Origin: a bacterium
Lineage (GTDB): Bacteria > Chloroflexota > Dehalococcoidia > Tepidiformales > Tepidiformaceae
Assembly: GCA_003577245.1 (NCBI GenBank)
Contig: QEVS01000010.1
Location: 1 to 64,000 of the forward strand
Length of the DNA: 64,000 bases
Direction of reading: 5' to 3'
The stretch's first letter is position 1; the number at the start of each line of letters is the position of its first letter. The notes under the pieces were generated by a model that saw only the letters and a program-made list of their open reading frames with translations, was not told the origin of the DNA and made no database searches. The translations under genes and the position numbers were made by a program. Below, in pieces: positions 50,724 through 58,574 of this stretch.

Positions 50724-51367
50724 TAATCGCCGCCCCGGAAAGCCACCAGGAAGCTCGCCGGATCCGAGAGGAACTGCTTCTTACACGATGGAGCGCAGAA
50801 CGCGATCACCCGGCCCTGGTAATCGACCGTGTGCTTCGCCGTCGCCGGGTCGACGTCCATCAGACATACCGGGTCGAGTCGAGCGAGGCCGTCCTCGGAA
50901 TCAGGAGCCGTAGGCACAAGTTCGAACCATTCCTCCGCGGGGGGCGGCAGGTAGCGCTCGTAAACATGGCCAACGAGAGCGGGCGGTGGCGGAAGGACAT
51001 TGCCCGCATCGAGCAGTTGCTGGGCGAAGTCGAAAACAGATGCCACCAGTTCAGGGCTGTTCAAGTCCTTTAGCCAGATGGATCGCCCGTGCAGTTGAAG
51101 GAGCGCGTTGTTCCCAGCGATACACGGGCCAAGGCAACCGGTGAACGTGAGGTGCAACCGGTGGCGAATTTTGCGGCGTTCCCATTCGTCCGACCACAGT
51201 TCGTTCGCGAACGGCATGCGGCCTTTCTCGTCCCAACCGCAGCAGCAGCTCCCGTTTGCCTTCGTGCATACGAAAAGGTTGCCTGTGATCTTGACCACCC
51301 GGTAGTCCTGCCCGCGCGCCGAGACGCGAACGGTGGAGATAGGCTGCTTAGGCTCAGGAGCGGTCAT
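50723..51367 (-). CDS. 2Fe-2S ferredoxin-like / YHS domain protein
   Basis: A 214-residue protein. The N-terminal half has LFVCTKANGSCCCGW and TFTGCLGPC, a cysteine pattern of thioredoxin-like 2Fe-2S ferredoxins. The C-terminus is a YHS domain (DPVCLMDVDPA, FCAPSCKKQFLSDP) of the type found attached to metal-transport proteins. ATG 51367 (MTAPEPKQPI) is preferred although the frame stays open upstream. It lies downstream of a BNR lipoprotein and a copper ATPase in one leftward operon. Confidence 0.7.
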   Translation of the reverse strand: MTAPEPKQPISTVRVSARGQDYRVVKITGNLFVCTKANGSCCCGWDEKGRMPFANELWSDEWERRKIRHRLHLTFTGCLGPCIAGNNALLQLHGRSIWLKDLNSPELVASVFDFAQQLLDAGNVLPPPPALVGHVYERYLPPPAEEWFELVPTAPDSEDGLARLDPVCLMDVDPATAKHTVDYQGRVIAFCAPSCKKQFLSDPASFLVAFRGGD

Positions 51368-51399
51368 TCGTAGGTGGCCGTGGGTGTGAAGTTCATGTG

Positions 51400-52260
51400 C
51401 TACTCCGGCGTGGTGTAAATGGTTTTCCAGGAGACTCCGTCGCTCGATTCGAAGATGCCCCGGTCGGTGGCGGCGAACAAGCGGCCTGGTGACGCAGTGA
51501 ACGCTTCCGGTCTGCCGGCGAGCGTTCCCATCTTTCGCCAACCCCCGGCGCCGTCGTTCCGATGCACCGCACCGTCGGCTGCTACTCCCCAGAGCGTGCC
51601 TCCGGCCTCGATTGCCGCGAGCACAATTGGTGGTGCGCCGGTGAGAGCTTTCCAAGTCCTCCCGCCGTCCAGAGACTCCATGAGCCCGGCCCGAGTGGTG
51701 GCGAGGACCCGGCCACCCGCCTCCACCGCGAGGCTCATCGCGGCAAGGTTGGACCGCGTCTCCCATGTTCTCCCGTCCGAACTCGCCAGGAGACGGCCGC
51801 TCGAACTATCGGCCGCGTAGATCTCGTCGTCGCCGACGGCGAGGGCGTGGAGGTCGACCTCACCCTCCATCGCGAGGATGGCCCAGCTGTCCCCACCATC
51901 CTTCGTCTCGATGAACCCGAGCAGGGGCGGATACTTGTTCTGGCGAATCTCGTCGGGAGAGGGATGGCCGCCGCCAATGAAGTCGTCGGGACCGCGGACG
52001 GTAAATCCCATCACATCCCAATTTCGACCGCCCACCAGCTCCGGGTTTCCTTCCTTCAAGCGGTAGAGGCCGTTGTGCGTCGCAACGTAGAGCGTCTGGT
52101 CGGCCGCGTTTAGACCGAGCCCGTGGACATGTACGAGTTGCGGCGGACCATCTTGGGGAACGTCCGAACCGCGCGGCCCGCCGTTCGCACCGTCGCCGCC
52201 GCACGCGACGAACAGCGCCGCCACCAGTAGGGCGATCGTGAGGCTGACATTCATTCTCAT
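51400..52260 (-). CDS. BNR-repeat lipoprotein (F510_1955-like)
   Basis: A 286-residue lipoprotein (lipobox FVAC). It shows LVHVHGLGLNAADQTLYVATHNGLY and repeated DGGxxW blocks (KDGGDSW, LDGGRTW, SSDGVSW), the pattern of BNR/sialidase-like beta-propellers of the F510_1955 family often seen near copper genes. ATGA overlap with the ATPase gene. A catalytic role is not shown. Confidence 0.7.
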   Translation of the reverse strand: MRMNVSLTIALLVAALFVACGGDGANGGPRGSDVPQDGPPQLVHVHGLGLNAADQTLYVATHNGLYRLKEGNPELVGGRNWDVMGFTVRGPDDFIGGGHPSPDEIRQNKYPPLLGFIETKDGGDSWAILAMEGEVDLHALAVGDDEIYAADSSSGRLLASSDGRTWETRSNLAAMSLAVEAGGRVLATTRAGLMESLDGGRTWKALTGAPPIVLAAIEAGGTLWGVAADGAVHRNDGAGGWRKMGTLAGRPEAFTASPGRLFAATDRGIFESSDGVSWKTIYTTPE

Positions 52261-54530
52261 GCGTTCGCCTCCCGCAGGTGTGCGCGTTCTTGTACGACAA
52301 CGTCCCGCTCGACCTCGTCCATGTGCTGGCCCTGGCGGCGAAGGAGGACCGCGTTGGTGGCGACGATGATGGACGAAACGGACATCAGGAGTGCCGCTAT
52401 CTCTGGTCGTATCTGGAAGCCGGTGCTGTTGTAGATGATCCCGGCGGCCAGCGGTATCGCGAGGACGTTGTAGATAGAGGCCCAGAAGAGGTTTTGCTTC
52501 ATCTTGCGCATTGTCGCCTTGCTCAAGTCGATCGCCTTGAGAATGTCGACTGGGTCGCTCCGCATGAGCACGACCGAAGCGGTCTCGATCGCGACGTCGG
52601 TGCCCGCCCCGATGGCGATGCCGACATCGGCAGCGGCCAGCGCCGGTGCGTCGTTGACGCCGTCGCCGACCATGGCGACGACCTTGCCCTCGGCCTGGAG
52701 CTTCCGGACATAGTCCGCCTTCTCCCCTGGTTTCACGTTGGCAAAGACGCGGTCGATTCCCACCTGGGCGGCGACGGCGCGCCCCGTGCCTTCGTTGTCG
52801 CCTGTCAAGAGCGCAACCTCGATGCCTTGTTTCTGAAAGGCGCGAACCGTCCCGGCGGCGGAGGCTCGTACGACATCGGCAAGGGCGATGACGCCAGCCG
52901 GCTCGCCGCCGACCGCCACGGCCACGACGGTCCGTCCCGCGGAAGCGACTCGGTCGGCTTCGGCCCCCAAGGCGCCCACGGCCACGCCCTCGCGCCGGAG
53001 CAGGTCGAGATTTCCGACGAGAACCCGCTTCCCTTCCACAACACCCTTGGCGCCGTAGCCCGGCACATTTTCTGCGTCGAGGAAAGCGGGTAGTTCATGA
53101 AGACCCAAAGGATGCGTCGCGTTGACGACTGCCTGGGCCAGTGGATGTGTAGACGACTGTTCAAGTGCTGCGGCATACCGCAACAGCTCGCGTTCACTCC
53201 AGCCCGAAGTCGGGGCGATCTCAACGACCTGCGGCTTGCCCTCCGTGATGGTGCCGGTCTTATCGAGGACGATGGCGTTGACTGCCGACACCCGTTCGAG
53301 GGTCGCGGCGTCCTTGATCAAGATTTTGTGCTGGGCGCCGAGTCCCGTCGCTACAGCAACGGCTGTCGGAGTGGCGAGCCCGAGTGCGTCCGGGCAAGCG
53401 ATGACGACCGCGGCGATCGCGAACCGGAGGGCAGTCGTGGTGTCTCCATCGAGGAGCATCCAGAGCGCGAACGTCAGCAGCCCCGAGCTCACAGCAACGA
53501 CTACGAGCACCGCTGCAGCCCTATCGGCAATTCGCTGGGCCGGGGCCTTCGAAGCCTGCGCGTTCTGAACCAACTCGATGATCCGGCCGAGGACCGTCTC
53601 GCTGCCCGTGCCCACGGCTTCGATCAGGAGCAACCCGTCACCATTTACGGACCCAGCCACCACCTGGTCCCCTTCCCGGCGTTCGACCGGGAGGGACTCG
53701 CCCGTGACCAGCGATTCGTCAATCGAGCTACGCCCTTCCAGCACCATGCCATCGACCGGGACGCGTTGGCCGGGCCGGATGCGTACGCGGTCGCCGGGTA
53801 CGACTTCCGCCGTGTCGACTTCGATGTCCTGCCCGTCGCGAACGACAAGCGCCCTCTCAGGGACCAGGGTCAGCAGGGCGCGAAGGGCGTCGGTCGTCCC
53901 GCGCCGGCTGCGCATTTCCATCCAGTGCCCGAAGAGCACGAACGTGATGAGCATCGCTGCAGCTTCGTAAAACACCTCGCCGCCGCCAGTAAATGTCACT
54001 CCGACCGAGTACAGGTAGGCCGCGGCGACGCCCGTGAAAATGAGCACCGACATGTCGAGGCGCAGGCTCCGGAGAGCGTAGTACGTCCCCAGGATGAACA
54101 CCCAGCCCCCGTAGAGGACGACGGGCGTCGCCAGGATGAAGCCCATCCACTCCATGCTCAGCCCGAACGGGGCCGGTGGCATCTCGCCGAAGATCGTCTC
54201 GCCGAGTTCGGAGTAAAGAATGACGGGGATGGTGAGGAGGAACGACACAAGGAATCGGTTCCGCATGTCCCGTTCCATCGCGGCGGCCATGCGTGGATCC
54301 GACATCATCGCGGCGTGGTCGTGGCCTCCCCCCTTGCTGGAGTGTTCAGCGTGGTCGCGAGCGGGCATCTGATGCCCCCGGTGTTGCGCGTGGTCCATCG
54401 CTGGAGGCGCCGGGGTGGCTGGCGAAGAGGGCTGCCCCACTTCCGCCGGCCGACCAGGTTGGTCGCCGCCGTGTTGCATTGGCGTGTTTGGCTCGGGGGT
54501 GCCGTGTCCGGCGTGTTCGTTCTCGTTCAT
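52257..54530 (-). CDS. P1B-type heavy-metal (probably copper) ATPase with CPD motif
   Basis: A 757-residue transporter. The first 90 residues are rich in His and Met (AGHGTPEPN, DHAEHSS, GGHDHAAMM) and replace a CxxC metal domain, as in CopB-type pumps. The core has the A-domain TGES, the phosphorylation site DKTGT, GDGVNDAPAL and TM metal motif ACPDALGLATP. The usual CopA/CopB motifs are CPC and CPH, so CPD is a variant. ATG 54530 has GGAGGG 5 bases before it. A BlaI-type operator candidate lies 53 bases upstream. Confidence 0.88.
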   Translation of the reverse strand: MNENEHAGHGTPEPNTPMQHGGDQPGRPAEVGQPSSPATPAPPAMDHAQHRGHQMPARDHAEHSSKGGGHDHAAMMSDPRMAAAMERDMRNRFLVSFLLTIPVILYSELGETIFGEMPPAPFGLSMEWMGFILATPVVLYGGWVFILGTYYALRSLRLDMSVLIFTGVAAAYLYSVGVTFTGGGEVFYEAAAMLITFVLFGHWMEMRSRRGTTDALRALLTLVPERALVVRDGQDIEVDTAEVVPGDRVRIRPGQRVPVDGMVLEGRSSIDESLVTGESLPVERREGDQVVAGSVNGDGLLLIEAVGTGSETVLGRIIELVQNAQASKAPAQRIADRAAAVLVVVAVSSGLLTFALWMLLDGDTTTALRFAIAAVVIACPDALGLATPTAVAVATGLGAQHKILIKDAATLERVSAVNAIVLDKTGTITEGKPQVVEIAPTSGWSERELLRYAAALEQSSTHPLAQAVVNATHPLGLHELPAFLDAENVPGYGAKGVVEGKRVLVGNLDLLRREGVAVGALGAEADRVASAGRTVVAVAVGGEPAGVIALADVVRASAAGTVRAFQKQGIEVALLTGDNEGTGRAVAAQVGIDRVFANVKPGEKADYVRKLQAEGKVVAMVGDGVNDAPALAAADVGIAIGAGTDVAIETASVVLMRSDPVDILKAIDLSKATMRKMKQNLFWASIYNVLAIPLAAGIIYNSTGFQIRPEIAALLMSVSSIIVATNAVLLRRQGQHMDEVERDVVVQERAHLREANA

Positions 54531-54582
54531 GTCGCCCTCCACAGGGTACCCCCCTATCCTATCGTGAGACGAATGGGAATTC

Positions 54583-54599
54583 TACTACTCAAAGTCGTA
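54583..54599. promoter_or_regulatory. Candidate BlaI/CopY-type operator upstream of copper ATPase
   Basis: TACTAC-N5-GTCGTA, an imperfect dyad. The same 17-bp pattern occurs at 56550, 56713 and 58092, always in control regions of this metal cluster. BlaI/CopY-family operators are dyads around TAC/GTA, and a BlaI-family gene lies at 55533-55916. Confidence 0.6.
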
Positions 54600-54725
54600 C
54601 ACCCTCATACTTTAGTCGGAATGGCAAGAGTTCGAGCAGGCGAAGCCGAACGGGCAAGCCTGGACGATGCACTGGGCAGAAGCGGAAGCGAGCAAGCCGC
54701 GGTTCCTCAGAACCGCGATCTGAAT

Positions 54726-55532
54726 TCAGAAACAGGCGACGCTCAGCAGTACTCCAAGGTGGGCGACCACCGGCGACAACGCGGCGGCGCCCACCACCAC
54801 GGTGATCAAACCTCCACCGGCTTTCGGCACAGCTGCTGACGTGCCGGCCAGCCGTTCAAGCCTCGGGCCAACGGCTACCGTGGCCAGTCCCGCCCCGGAA
54901 GGCACCTTCAGCGTCGCGGCCTGGACGATGGCATCGAAGAGAGGCCGGCGCCCGGCGCCACTGCGTAGAGCATCGTCGTCGGCCTCGACCTCCAGCCTCA
55001 CGCTCTCATGCTCGGCGAGCCGGCGCGCTGCGGAGATGAACCACCAGGTGGCTGCGAAGAGCGAGAGCAGCGAGCGGCGCAATGGGGCGCGCTGGCGCAG
55101 GTGAGCCTCCTCGTGGAGTAGCGCGGCTTCCCTCGTCTGTGGTTCGAGGTTGAGCGTGACGGGCGAGACGAAGATTCGCTGCCGGACGGTGCCAGCCACA
55201 AAGCACGCCAGGCCGGGGAGCGACAGCCGCCAGACCTCCCGGCTGCCAACGCGTGTTGGGACAGCTCCCCGCACCAGGCCGTGCAAAAGGCGGTGAGCCC
55301 GCAACAGCCGGCAGGCCCCAGCAAGGAACCCGGCCAGCGGCAGCACGGCCAGTAGGCCCAGCGCGAGGAGCCCGCCGAATGCGAGCGTACTGACCAATCC
55401 CGACGGGCTTTCCAGCCAGTGTTGCCGGCCGAGGGTGTGGCTGATGACCGCATGGAGCGTGGCGACGGAAGCGGCAAGGGTGACGCCCGTAACCACGACC
55501 AGTCCCGGCAGCGACGCGAGCATGCGCTGCAT
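54726..55532 (-). CDS. BlaR1-like M56 family metalloprotease (membrane sensor)
   Basis: A 268-residue protein with hydrophobic segments at about 7-30, 45-75 and near the C-terminus, and the zinc-protease motif LLHEEAHLRQR. This is the M56 peptidase domain of BlaR1/MecR1 sensors without the penicillin-binding domain. In such pairs the protease is activated by a signal and inactivates the BlaI-like repressor encoded just upstream. Its start follows the blaI stop directly. Confidence 0.8.
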   Translation of the reverse strand: MQRMLASLPGLVVVTGVTLAASVATLHAVISHTLGRQHWLESPSGLVSTLAFGGLLALGLLAVLPLAGFLAGACRLLRAHRLLHGLVRGAVPTRVGSREVWRLSLPGLACFVAGTVRQRIFVSPVTLNLEPQTREAALLHEEAHLRQRAPLRRSLLSLFAATWWFISAARRLAEHESVRLEVEADDDALRSGAGRRPLFDAIVQAATLKVPSGAGLATVAVGPRLERLAGTSAAVPKAGGGLITVVVGAAALSPVVAHLGVLLSVACF

Positions 55533-55916
55533 TTACCCGTCCCCCCGGTGCAGACGGGCGCGCAGGCCAGCCACCCACTCCGGATCGAGGCGCTGGGCTT
55601 CGGCAATGAAGGCGGCCGCACCCGCCTTGCCCAGGTGGACCATGATGCCCGCGAGTTCCTGTGCGCGCAGTTGCGCCAGCGCGTCGCGGTCTACTGCGGC
55701 GGTGTACGTATGCGGCTTGAGAGCTGGTTGCCGCACGAGCAGTCCCTTCTTGGTTAGGCGCTGAACGACGGTCAGGATGGTGGTGTAGGCGAGCCGACGC
55801 GGTTCTCCTACGCGGGCAAAGAGTTCCCGGACGGTGGCCTCGCCTTGCTCCCAGACTGCTTCCAATACCGCCCCTTCGAGTTCGCCCAGCCCGGCAGCGG
55901 TTCGTTCAGTCGCCAT
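55533..55916 (-). CDS. BlaI/MecI/CopY-family repressor
   Basis: A 127-residue winged-helix repressor: LGELEGAVLEAVWEQGEATVRELF, then RLAYTTILTVVQRLTKKGLLVRQ, the characteristic recognition helix of BlaI/MecI/CopY. I start at ATG 55916; the frame is open to 55994. Paired with the M56 gene. It probably controls the neighbouring copper genes through the TAC(T/G)AC-N5-GT(A/C)GT dyads. Confidence 0.86.
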   Translation of the reverse strand: MATERTAAGLGELEGAVLEAVWEQGEATVRELFARVGEPRRLAYTTILTVVQRLTKKGLLVRQPALKPHTYTAAVDRDALAQLRAQELAGIMVHLGKAGAAAFIAEAQRLDPEWVAGLRARLHRGDG

Positions 55917-55927
55917 AGCGGGTAACC

Positions 55928-55941
55928 TATCACCTCTGATA
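55928..55941. promoter_or_regulatory. Palindrome over the blaI promoter
   Basis: TATCA-CCTC-TGATA, a perfect 5-bp dyad that begins inside a TAGGTT -10-like hexamer on the minus strand (55929-55924), 7 bases before the blaI start codon. It is a possible autoregulatory operator, different in sequence from the other four dyads. Confidence 0.5.
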
Positions 55942-56001
55942 AGAATGCGGCGCTCCGGGAGCGACACTGTTTCGGCGAGAGCGCCCGACAGCACGAGGAC
56001 G

Positions 56002-56292
56002 CTACGGCTGATTATGGTCGGCGCAACCAGTTCCCATCGCTTCCATCATGGATTGGTGCATCCCGGCTGGCATCGCCGCCATCATCGCGATGTAGTCATC
56101 CTCGCCCATAGCCGCCCGCATGTGGCCCTCCATATCTGCGGAGTCCATACCCATACCCATGCTCATGGCACTGTGGCCGCTGCTGCCATGGTGCTCGGTC
56201 CCGTCGTCGTGGGCCAAAGCGACGCCAACGCCGCCGGCTAGCGCCGACAGGGCCAGCGCTCCCACCACTCCGATAATCGTCGTTCGTTTCAT
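56002..56292 (-). CDS. Exported Met/His-rich copper-binding-like protein
   Basis: A 96-residue protein with signal peptide (GVVGALALSALAGGVGVALA) and a mature part rich in Met and His (DDGTEHHGSSGHSAMSMGMG, then AAMPAGMHQSMMEAMG). Such sequences bind Cu(I). It sits between the BlaI pair and a small His-tailed membrane protein, consistent with copper storage or resistance. Confidence 0.65.
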   Translation of the reverse strand: MKRTTIIGVVGALALSALAGGVGVALAHDDGTEHHGSSGHSAMSMGMGMDSADMEGHMRAAMGEDDYIAMMAAMPAGMHQSMMEAMGTGCADHNQP

Positions 56293-56326
56293 GATGCCTA
56301 ACTCCTTTCGTTTGTCGCTAGCAGTT

Positions 56327-56545
56327 TCAATGGCTGTGCCCGCCCATGAAGCGATGATGGCCGTACATCAGGGCCGCGCCGCCAACGACCACCAGGGCGA
56401 GACCGATGGGCCAACCAAGAACTGGGATAAGAAGGAACAGGAGCAGAATGCCGACGCAGCAGACGAGCATCATCGCCATCATGGCGAACATGCCGATCGT
56501 CGTGGCTTCCTGTACTTCAGGTGCTGGCCTGTTGTTTTGGTTCAT
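56327..56545 (-). CDS. Small two-helix membrane protein with His-rich tail
   Basis: A 72-residue protein with two hydrophobic segments (TIGMFAMMAMMLVCCVGILL and GWPIGLALVVVGGAALM) and a tail YGHHRFMGGHSH. It resembles small copper-cluster membrane proteins but I cannot name the family. The operator candidate at 56550-56566 lies 4 bases upstream of its start codon. Confidence 0.6.
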   Translation of the reverse strand: MNQNNRPAPEVQEATTIGMFAMMAMMLVCCVGILLLFLLIPVLGWPIGLALVVVGGAALMYGHHRFMGGHSH

Positions 56546-56549
56546 TGAT

Positions 56550-56566
56550 TACTACTTCTTGTCGTA
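56550..56566. promoter_or_regulatory. Candidate BlaI/CopY-type operator, leftward promoter of divergent region
   Basis: TACTAC-N5-GTCGTA, followed by an overlapping second TACTAC and GTAGT half (56565-56577). It is positioned to block leftward transcription of the small His-tailed protein. Confidence 0.6.
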
Positions 56567-56712
56567 CTACTGGTAGTTTCGGCTTCGGCCCGCGGCGCGC
56601 GCACGGCCAGCCGGGCCTGCTTTTTCGGCCCGGTTGGACCCTTGGGCCTCAATCGTCCATCCCTTAACCGAATCTTCGTTGCAGCCAGACTGCCAGCCTC
56701 GTACCTTGCTGT

Positions 56713-56729
56713 TACTACATCCAGTAGTG
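56713..56729. promoter_or_regulatory. Candidate BlaI/CopY-type operator upstream of cupredoxin gene
   Basis: TACTAC-N5-GTAGTG, ending where the GGAGG ribosome site of the cupredoxin gene begins. A bound repressor here would cover the transcription start or leader. Confidence 0.6.
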
Positions 56730-56739
56730 GAGGAACAGA

Positions 56740-57234
56740 ATGAGACTTCGCACTTGGGTTGGCCTCTTGACCGTCGCCGTCGCTGGCACCGTAGCTGCTG
56801 CCTGCGGTGGCGGTGACGACGACGTGGACATGGATATGGACATGGGGGATGGCATGGTTGCGCCGGTCGCAGGAGCGGACCTCACAGTGAACCTTACGAA
56901 CTGGGCCATTTCGCCCACGACCCGTGAACTGCAGAGCGGAACGATAAAGGTAGCGGCCGTCCATCCCCGGGATCACGGGGGCCACGAATCGGAGGGTGGC
57001 GTCATCCATCAGCTCGTCATCGGAAAACTCAAGCCCGGAGCGAAACACGGGCAAAGCCAATTCGAAGGGCTGGAGTTGAACTTGACCGACATTAAGGTCG
57101 GCGAGACGAAGACTGGCGAAGTTGAACTTGAGCCGGGCGAGTACGAGCTCGCCTGCCTGCTCGTAGAAACGGACGGCGGCAAGACGTACGATCACTACAA
57201 GGAAGGCATGCACACCAGCATCACTGTCAAGTGA
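56740..57234 (+). CDS. Cupredoxin-like lipoprotein
   Basis: A 164-residue lipoprotein (lipobox VAAAC). After an Asp/Met-rich stretch (DVDMDMDMGDGM) comes a beta domain with VIHQLVIG, YELACLLVE and HYKEGMHTS, giving the His, Cys, His and Met ligands of a type 1 copper site. Probably a copper carrier or electron-transfer protein on the outer face of the membrane. TGATG overlap or short gap to the following HxHADF gene. Confidence 0.78.
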   Translation: MRLRTWVGLLTVAVAGTVAAACGGGDDDVDMDMDMGDGMVAPVAGADLTVNLTNWAISPTTRELQSGTIKVAAVHPRDHGGHESEGGVIHQLVIGKLKPGAKHGQSQFEGLELNLTDIKVGETKTGEVELEPGEYELACLLVETDGGKTYDHYKEGMHTSITVK

Positions 57235-57260
57235 TGCAGAAGCTCCCCGGGGGAAGCGCC

Positions 57261-57944
57261 ATGAGCGACGTACAGCCAGGCCCGTCGTCCATCGACCGCA
57301 GAAATCTCTGGCTCGGCATCAGCCTGATCGCGGTTCTCGCTCTGTTTGTTGGGGCCGGCGGCGGCTACGTGTTCGCGCGCCAAGGACCCGAACACTCTGG
57401 CGAGATGGCTGAGATGGTCATGCCGGGCGTGCCTGAGACGGGGGCAACCCTGCGCCAGGGTGTCCACGAGCACGCCGATTTCGCGGTGTGGGTCAACGGC
57501 ACTGCGTTCGACTTCAACGATGCCCGCTTCCTCTCCACGGAAACGAACGAACGCAGCCAGAGCGTGCACCTGCATGCTCCGCGCACCAACGTCGCTCATC
57601 TTCACCGGGAGCAGACGACCTTCGATGAGTTCTTCTTGTCGCTCGGGATGGAGCTTACCGACGACTGCCTGAAGCTGGACACCGGGGAGAAGCTCTGCAA
57701 CGACGATGCCAGGGCCCTTCAGTTCATGGTCAACGGAGTCCGCGTTGACAGGCTGCAGTTCGAAAAGATGTCGGATATGGGCCGGGTGCTCATCAGCTTC
57801 GGTCCCCGTGACGCGGACCTTCGCGCGCAATGGGACCAGGTGACCGACGAGGCATGCATCCCCGGCGAGAACTGCGCCGACCGGCTCCCGCCGGGCGGAA
57901 TCGAAAAGGAACCATGCGCCCGGTCTGCCGCGATGTGCCACTGA
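57261..57944 (+). CDS. Unnamed membrane-anchored HxHADF-motif protein (copy 2)
   Basis: A 227-residue protein anchored by one helix (LWLGISLIAVLALFVGAGGG). It is paralogous to the product of 39450-40109: HEHADFAVWVNG, HREQTTFDEF, SLGMELTD, VNGVRVD, VLISFGP and a C-terminal ACIPGENCADR. It follows the cupredoxin gene, and copy 1 precedes ctaG, so both copies are copper-linked. ATG 57261 is favoured; a start at 57234 in TGATG overlap is possible. Confidence 0.62.
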   Translation: MSDVQPGPSSIDRRNLWLGISLIAVLALFVGAGGGYVFARQGPEHSGEMAEMVMPGVPETGATLRQGVHEHADFAVWVNGTAFDFNDARFLSTETNERSQSVHLHAPRTNVAHLHREQTTFDEFFLSLGMELTDDCLKLDTGEKLCNDDARALQFMVNGVRVDRLQFEKMSDMGRVLISFGPRDADLRAQWDQVTDEACIPGENCADRLPPGGIEKEPCARSAAMCH

Positions 57945-58091
57945 CCGGAGGAAGCTCGCTCAGGCGTGCCTCCAGGGAGGGACGGACCCGGTGTTTGACC
58001 TGTGTGCACTCCTTGAGGGTCTTTGGGCCTCGAATTTCGGACCGGCCGGCCATGAACGCACAGGCTCGATCCAGCCATCGTTGAGGTGGAG

Positions 58092-58108
58092 TACGACGAA
58101 TGGTAGTA
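58092..58108. promoter_or_regulatory. Candidate BlaI/CopY-type operator upstream of SHOCT gene
   Basis: TACGAC-N5-GTAGTA, a dyad matching the other three when read on the minus strand. It sits in the 316-base gap 57945-58260, in which I see no gene. The only downstream gene is the small SHOCT protein at 58261. Confidence 0.55.
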
Positions 58109-58260
58109 GAAGTTGTCCGTCCAGAACCCCAGCCGGACGACTGGGATACGCGAACAGCGGCGGGCTTATGTTTCGCCTGCGTCGTTCCCGCCGGCCGTTA
58201 GGTTTGGCGCTCGTAGCCGGGGATCGGCCCGACCAGGGAACAACCTCAAGGGAGGCAACA

Positions 58261-58464
58261 ATGGAAATGACTACCGGTATGTGGGTCTGGATGATAGCAG
58301 CGACCGTAGCCTGGACGGGGTTGCTTGCTGCGCTTGTCTTCGCCTTGAACTCCAGGAGAGACCAGAGCGGCGCGCCGCCCCTTGAGATCGCGAAACGTCG
58401 TTATGCCGCTGGGGAGATTGATCGCGACGAGTTCAACCGGCTCACGTCCGACCTCAGGCGTTGA
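58261..58464 (+). CDS. Small membrane protein with SHOCT domain
   Basis: A 67-residue protein: one membrane helix (WVWMIAATVAWTGLLAALVF) and a SHOCT-type C-terminal motif (AKRRYAAGEIDRDEFNRL). GGGAGG precedes ATG 58261. SHOCT proteins are frequent in copper and stress clusters, but their role is unknown. Preceded by an operator candidate. Confidence 0.75.
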   Translation: MEMTTGMWVWMIAATVAWTGLLAALVFALNSRRDQSGAPPLEIAKRRYAAGEIDRDEFNRLTSDLRR

Positions 58465-58574
58465 GGCGAACCCCTACTCGCGCCGCTACGCCGGTGAGGC
58501 AGGGTTCCGCCAGGGCCCGAGGAAGTCTTCGCGTTTTTCGAGGGGCGTTCGGCGGGTGCTCGGAACCGACGTGG

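Noticed and set aside
54545..54560. GGGTACCC and C-run upstream of the copper ATPase as a CsoR site
   Set aside because: No convincing CsoR dyad, and no csoR gene nearby; the BlaI-type dyad explains control better.
53097..54839. 580-codon rightward frame opposite the P-type ATPase
   Set aside because: Antisense shadow of a well-supported ATPase gene; low-complexity His/Arg/Asp composition.
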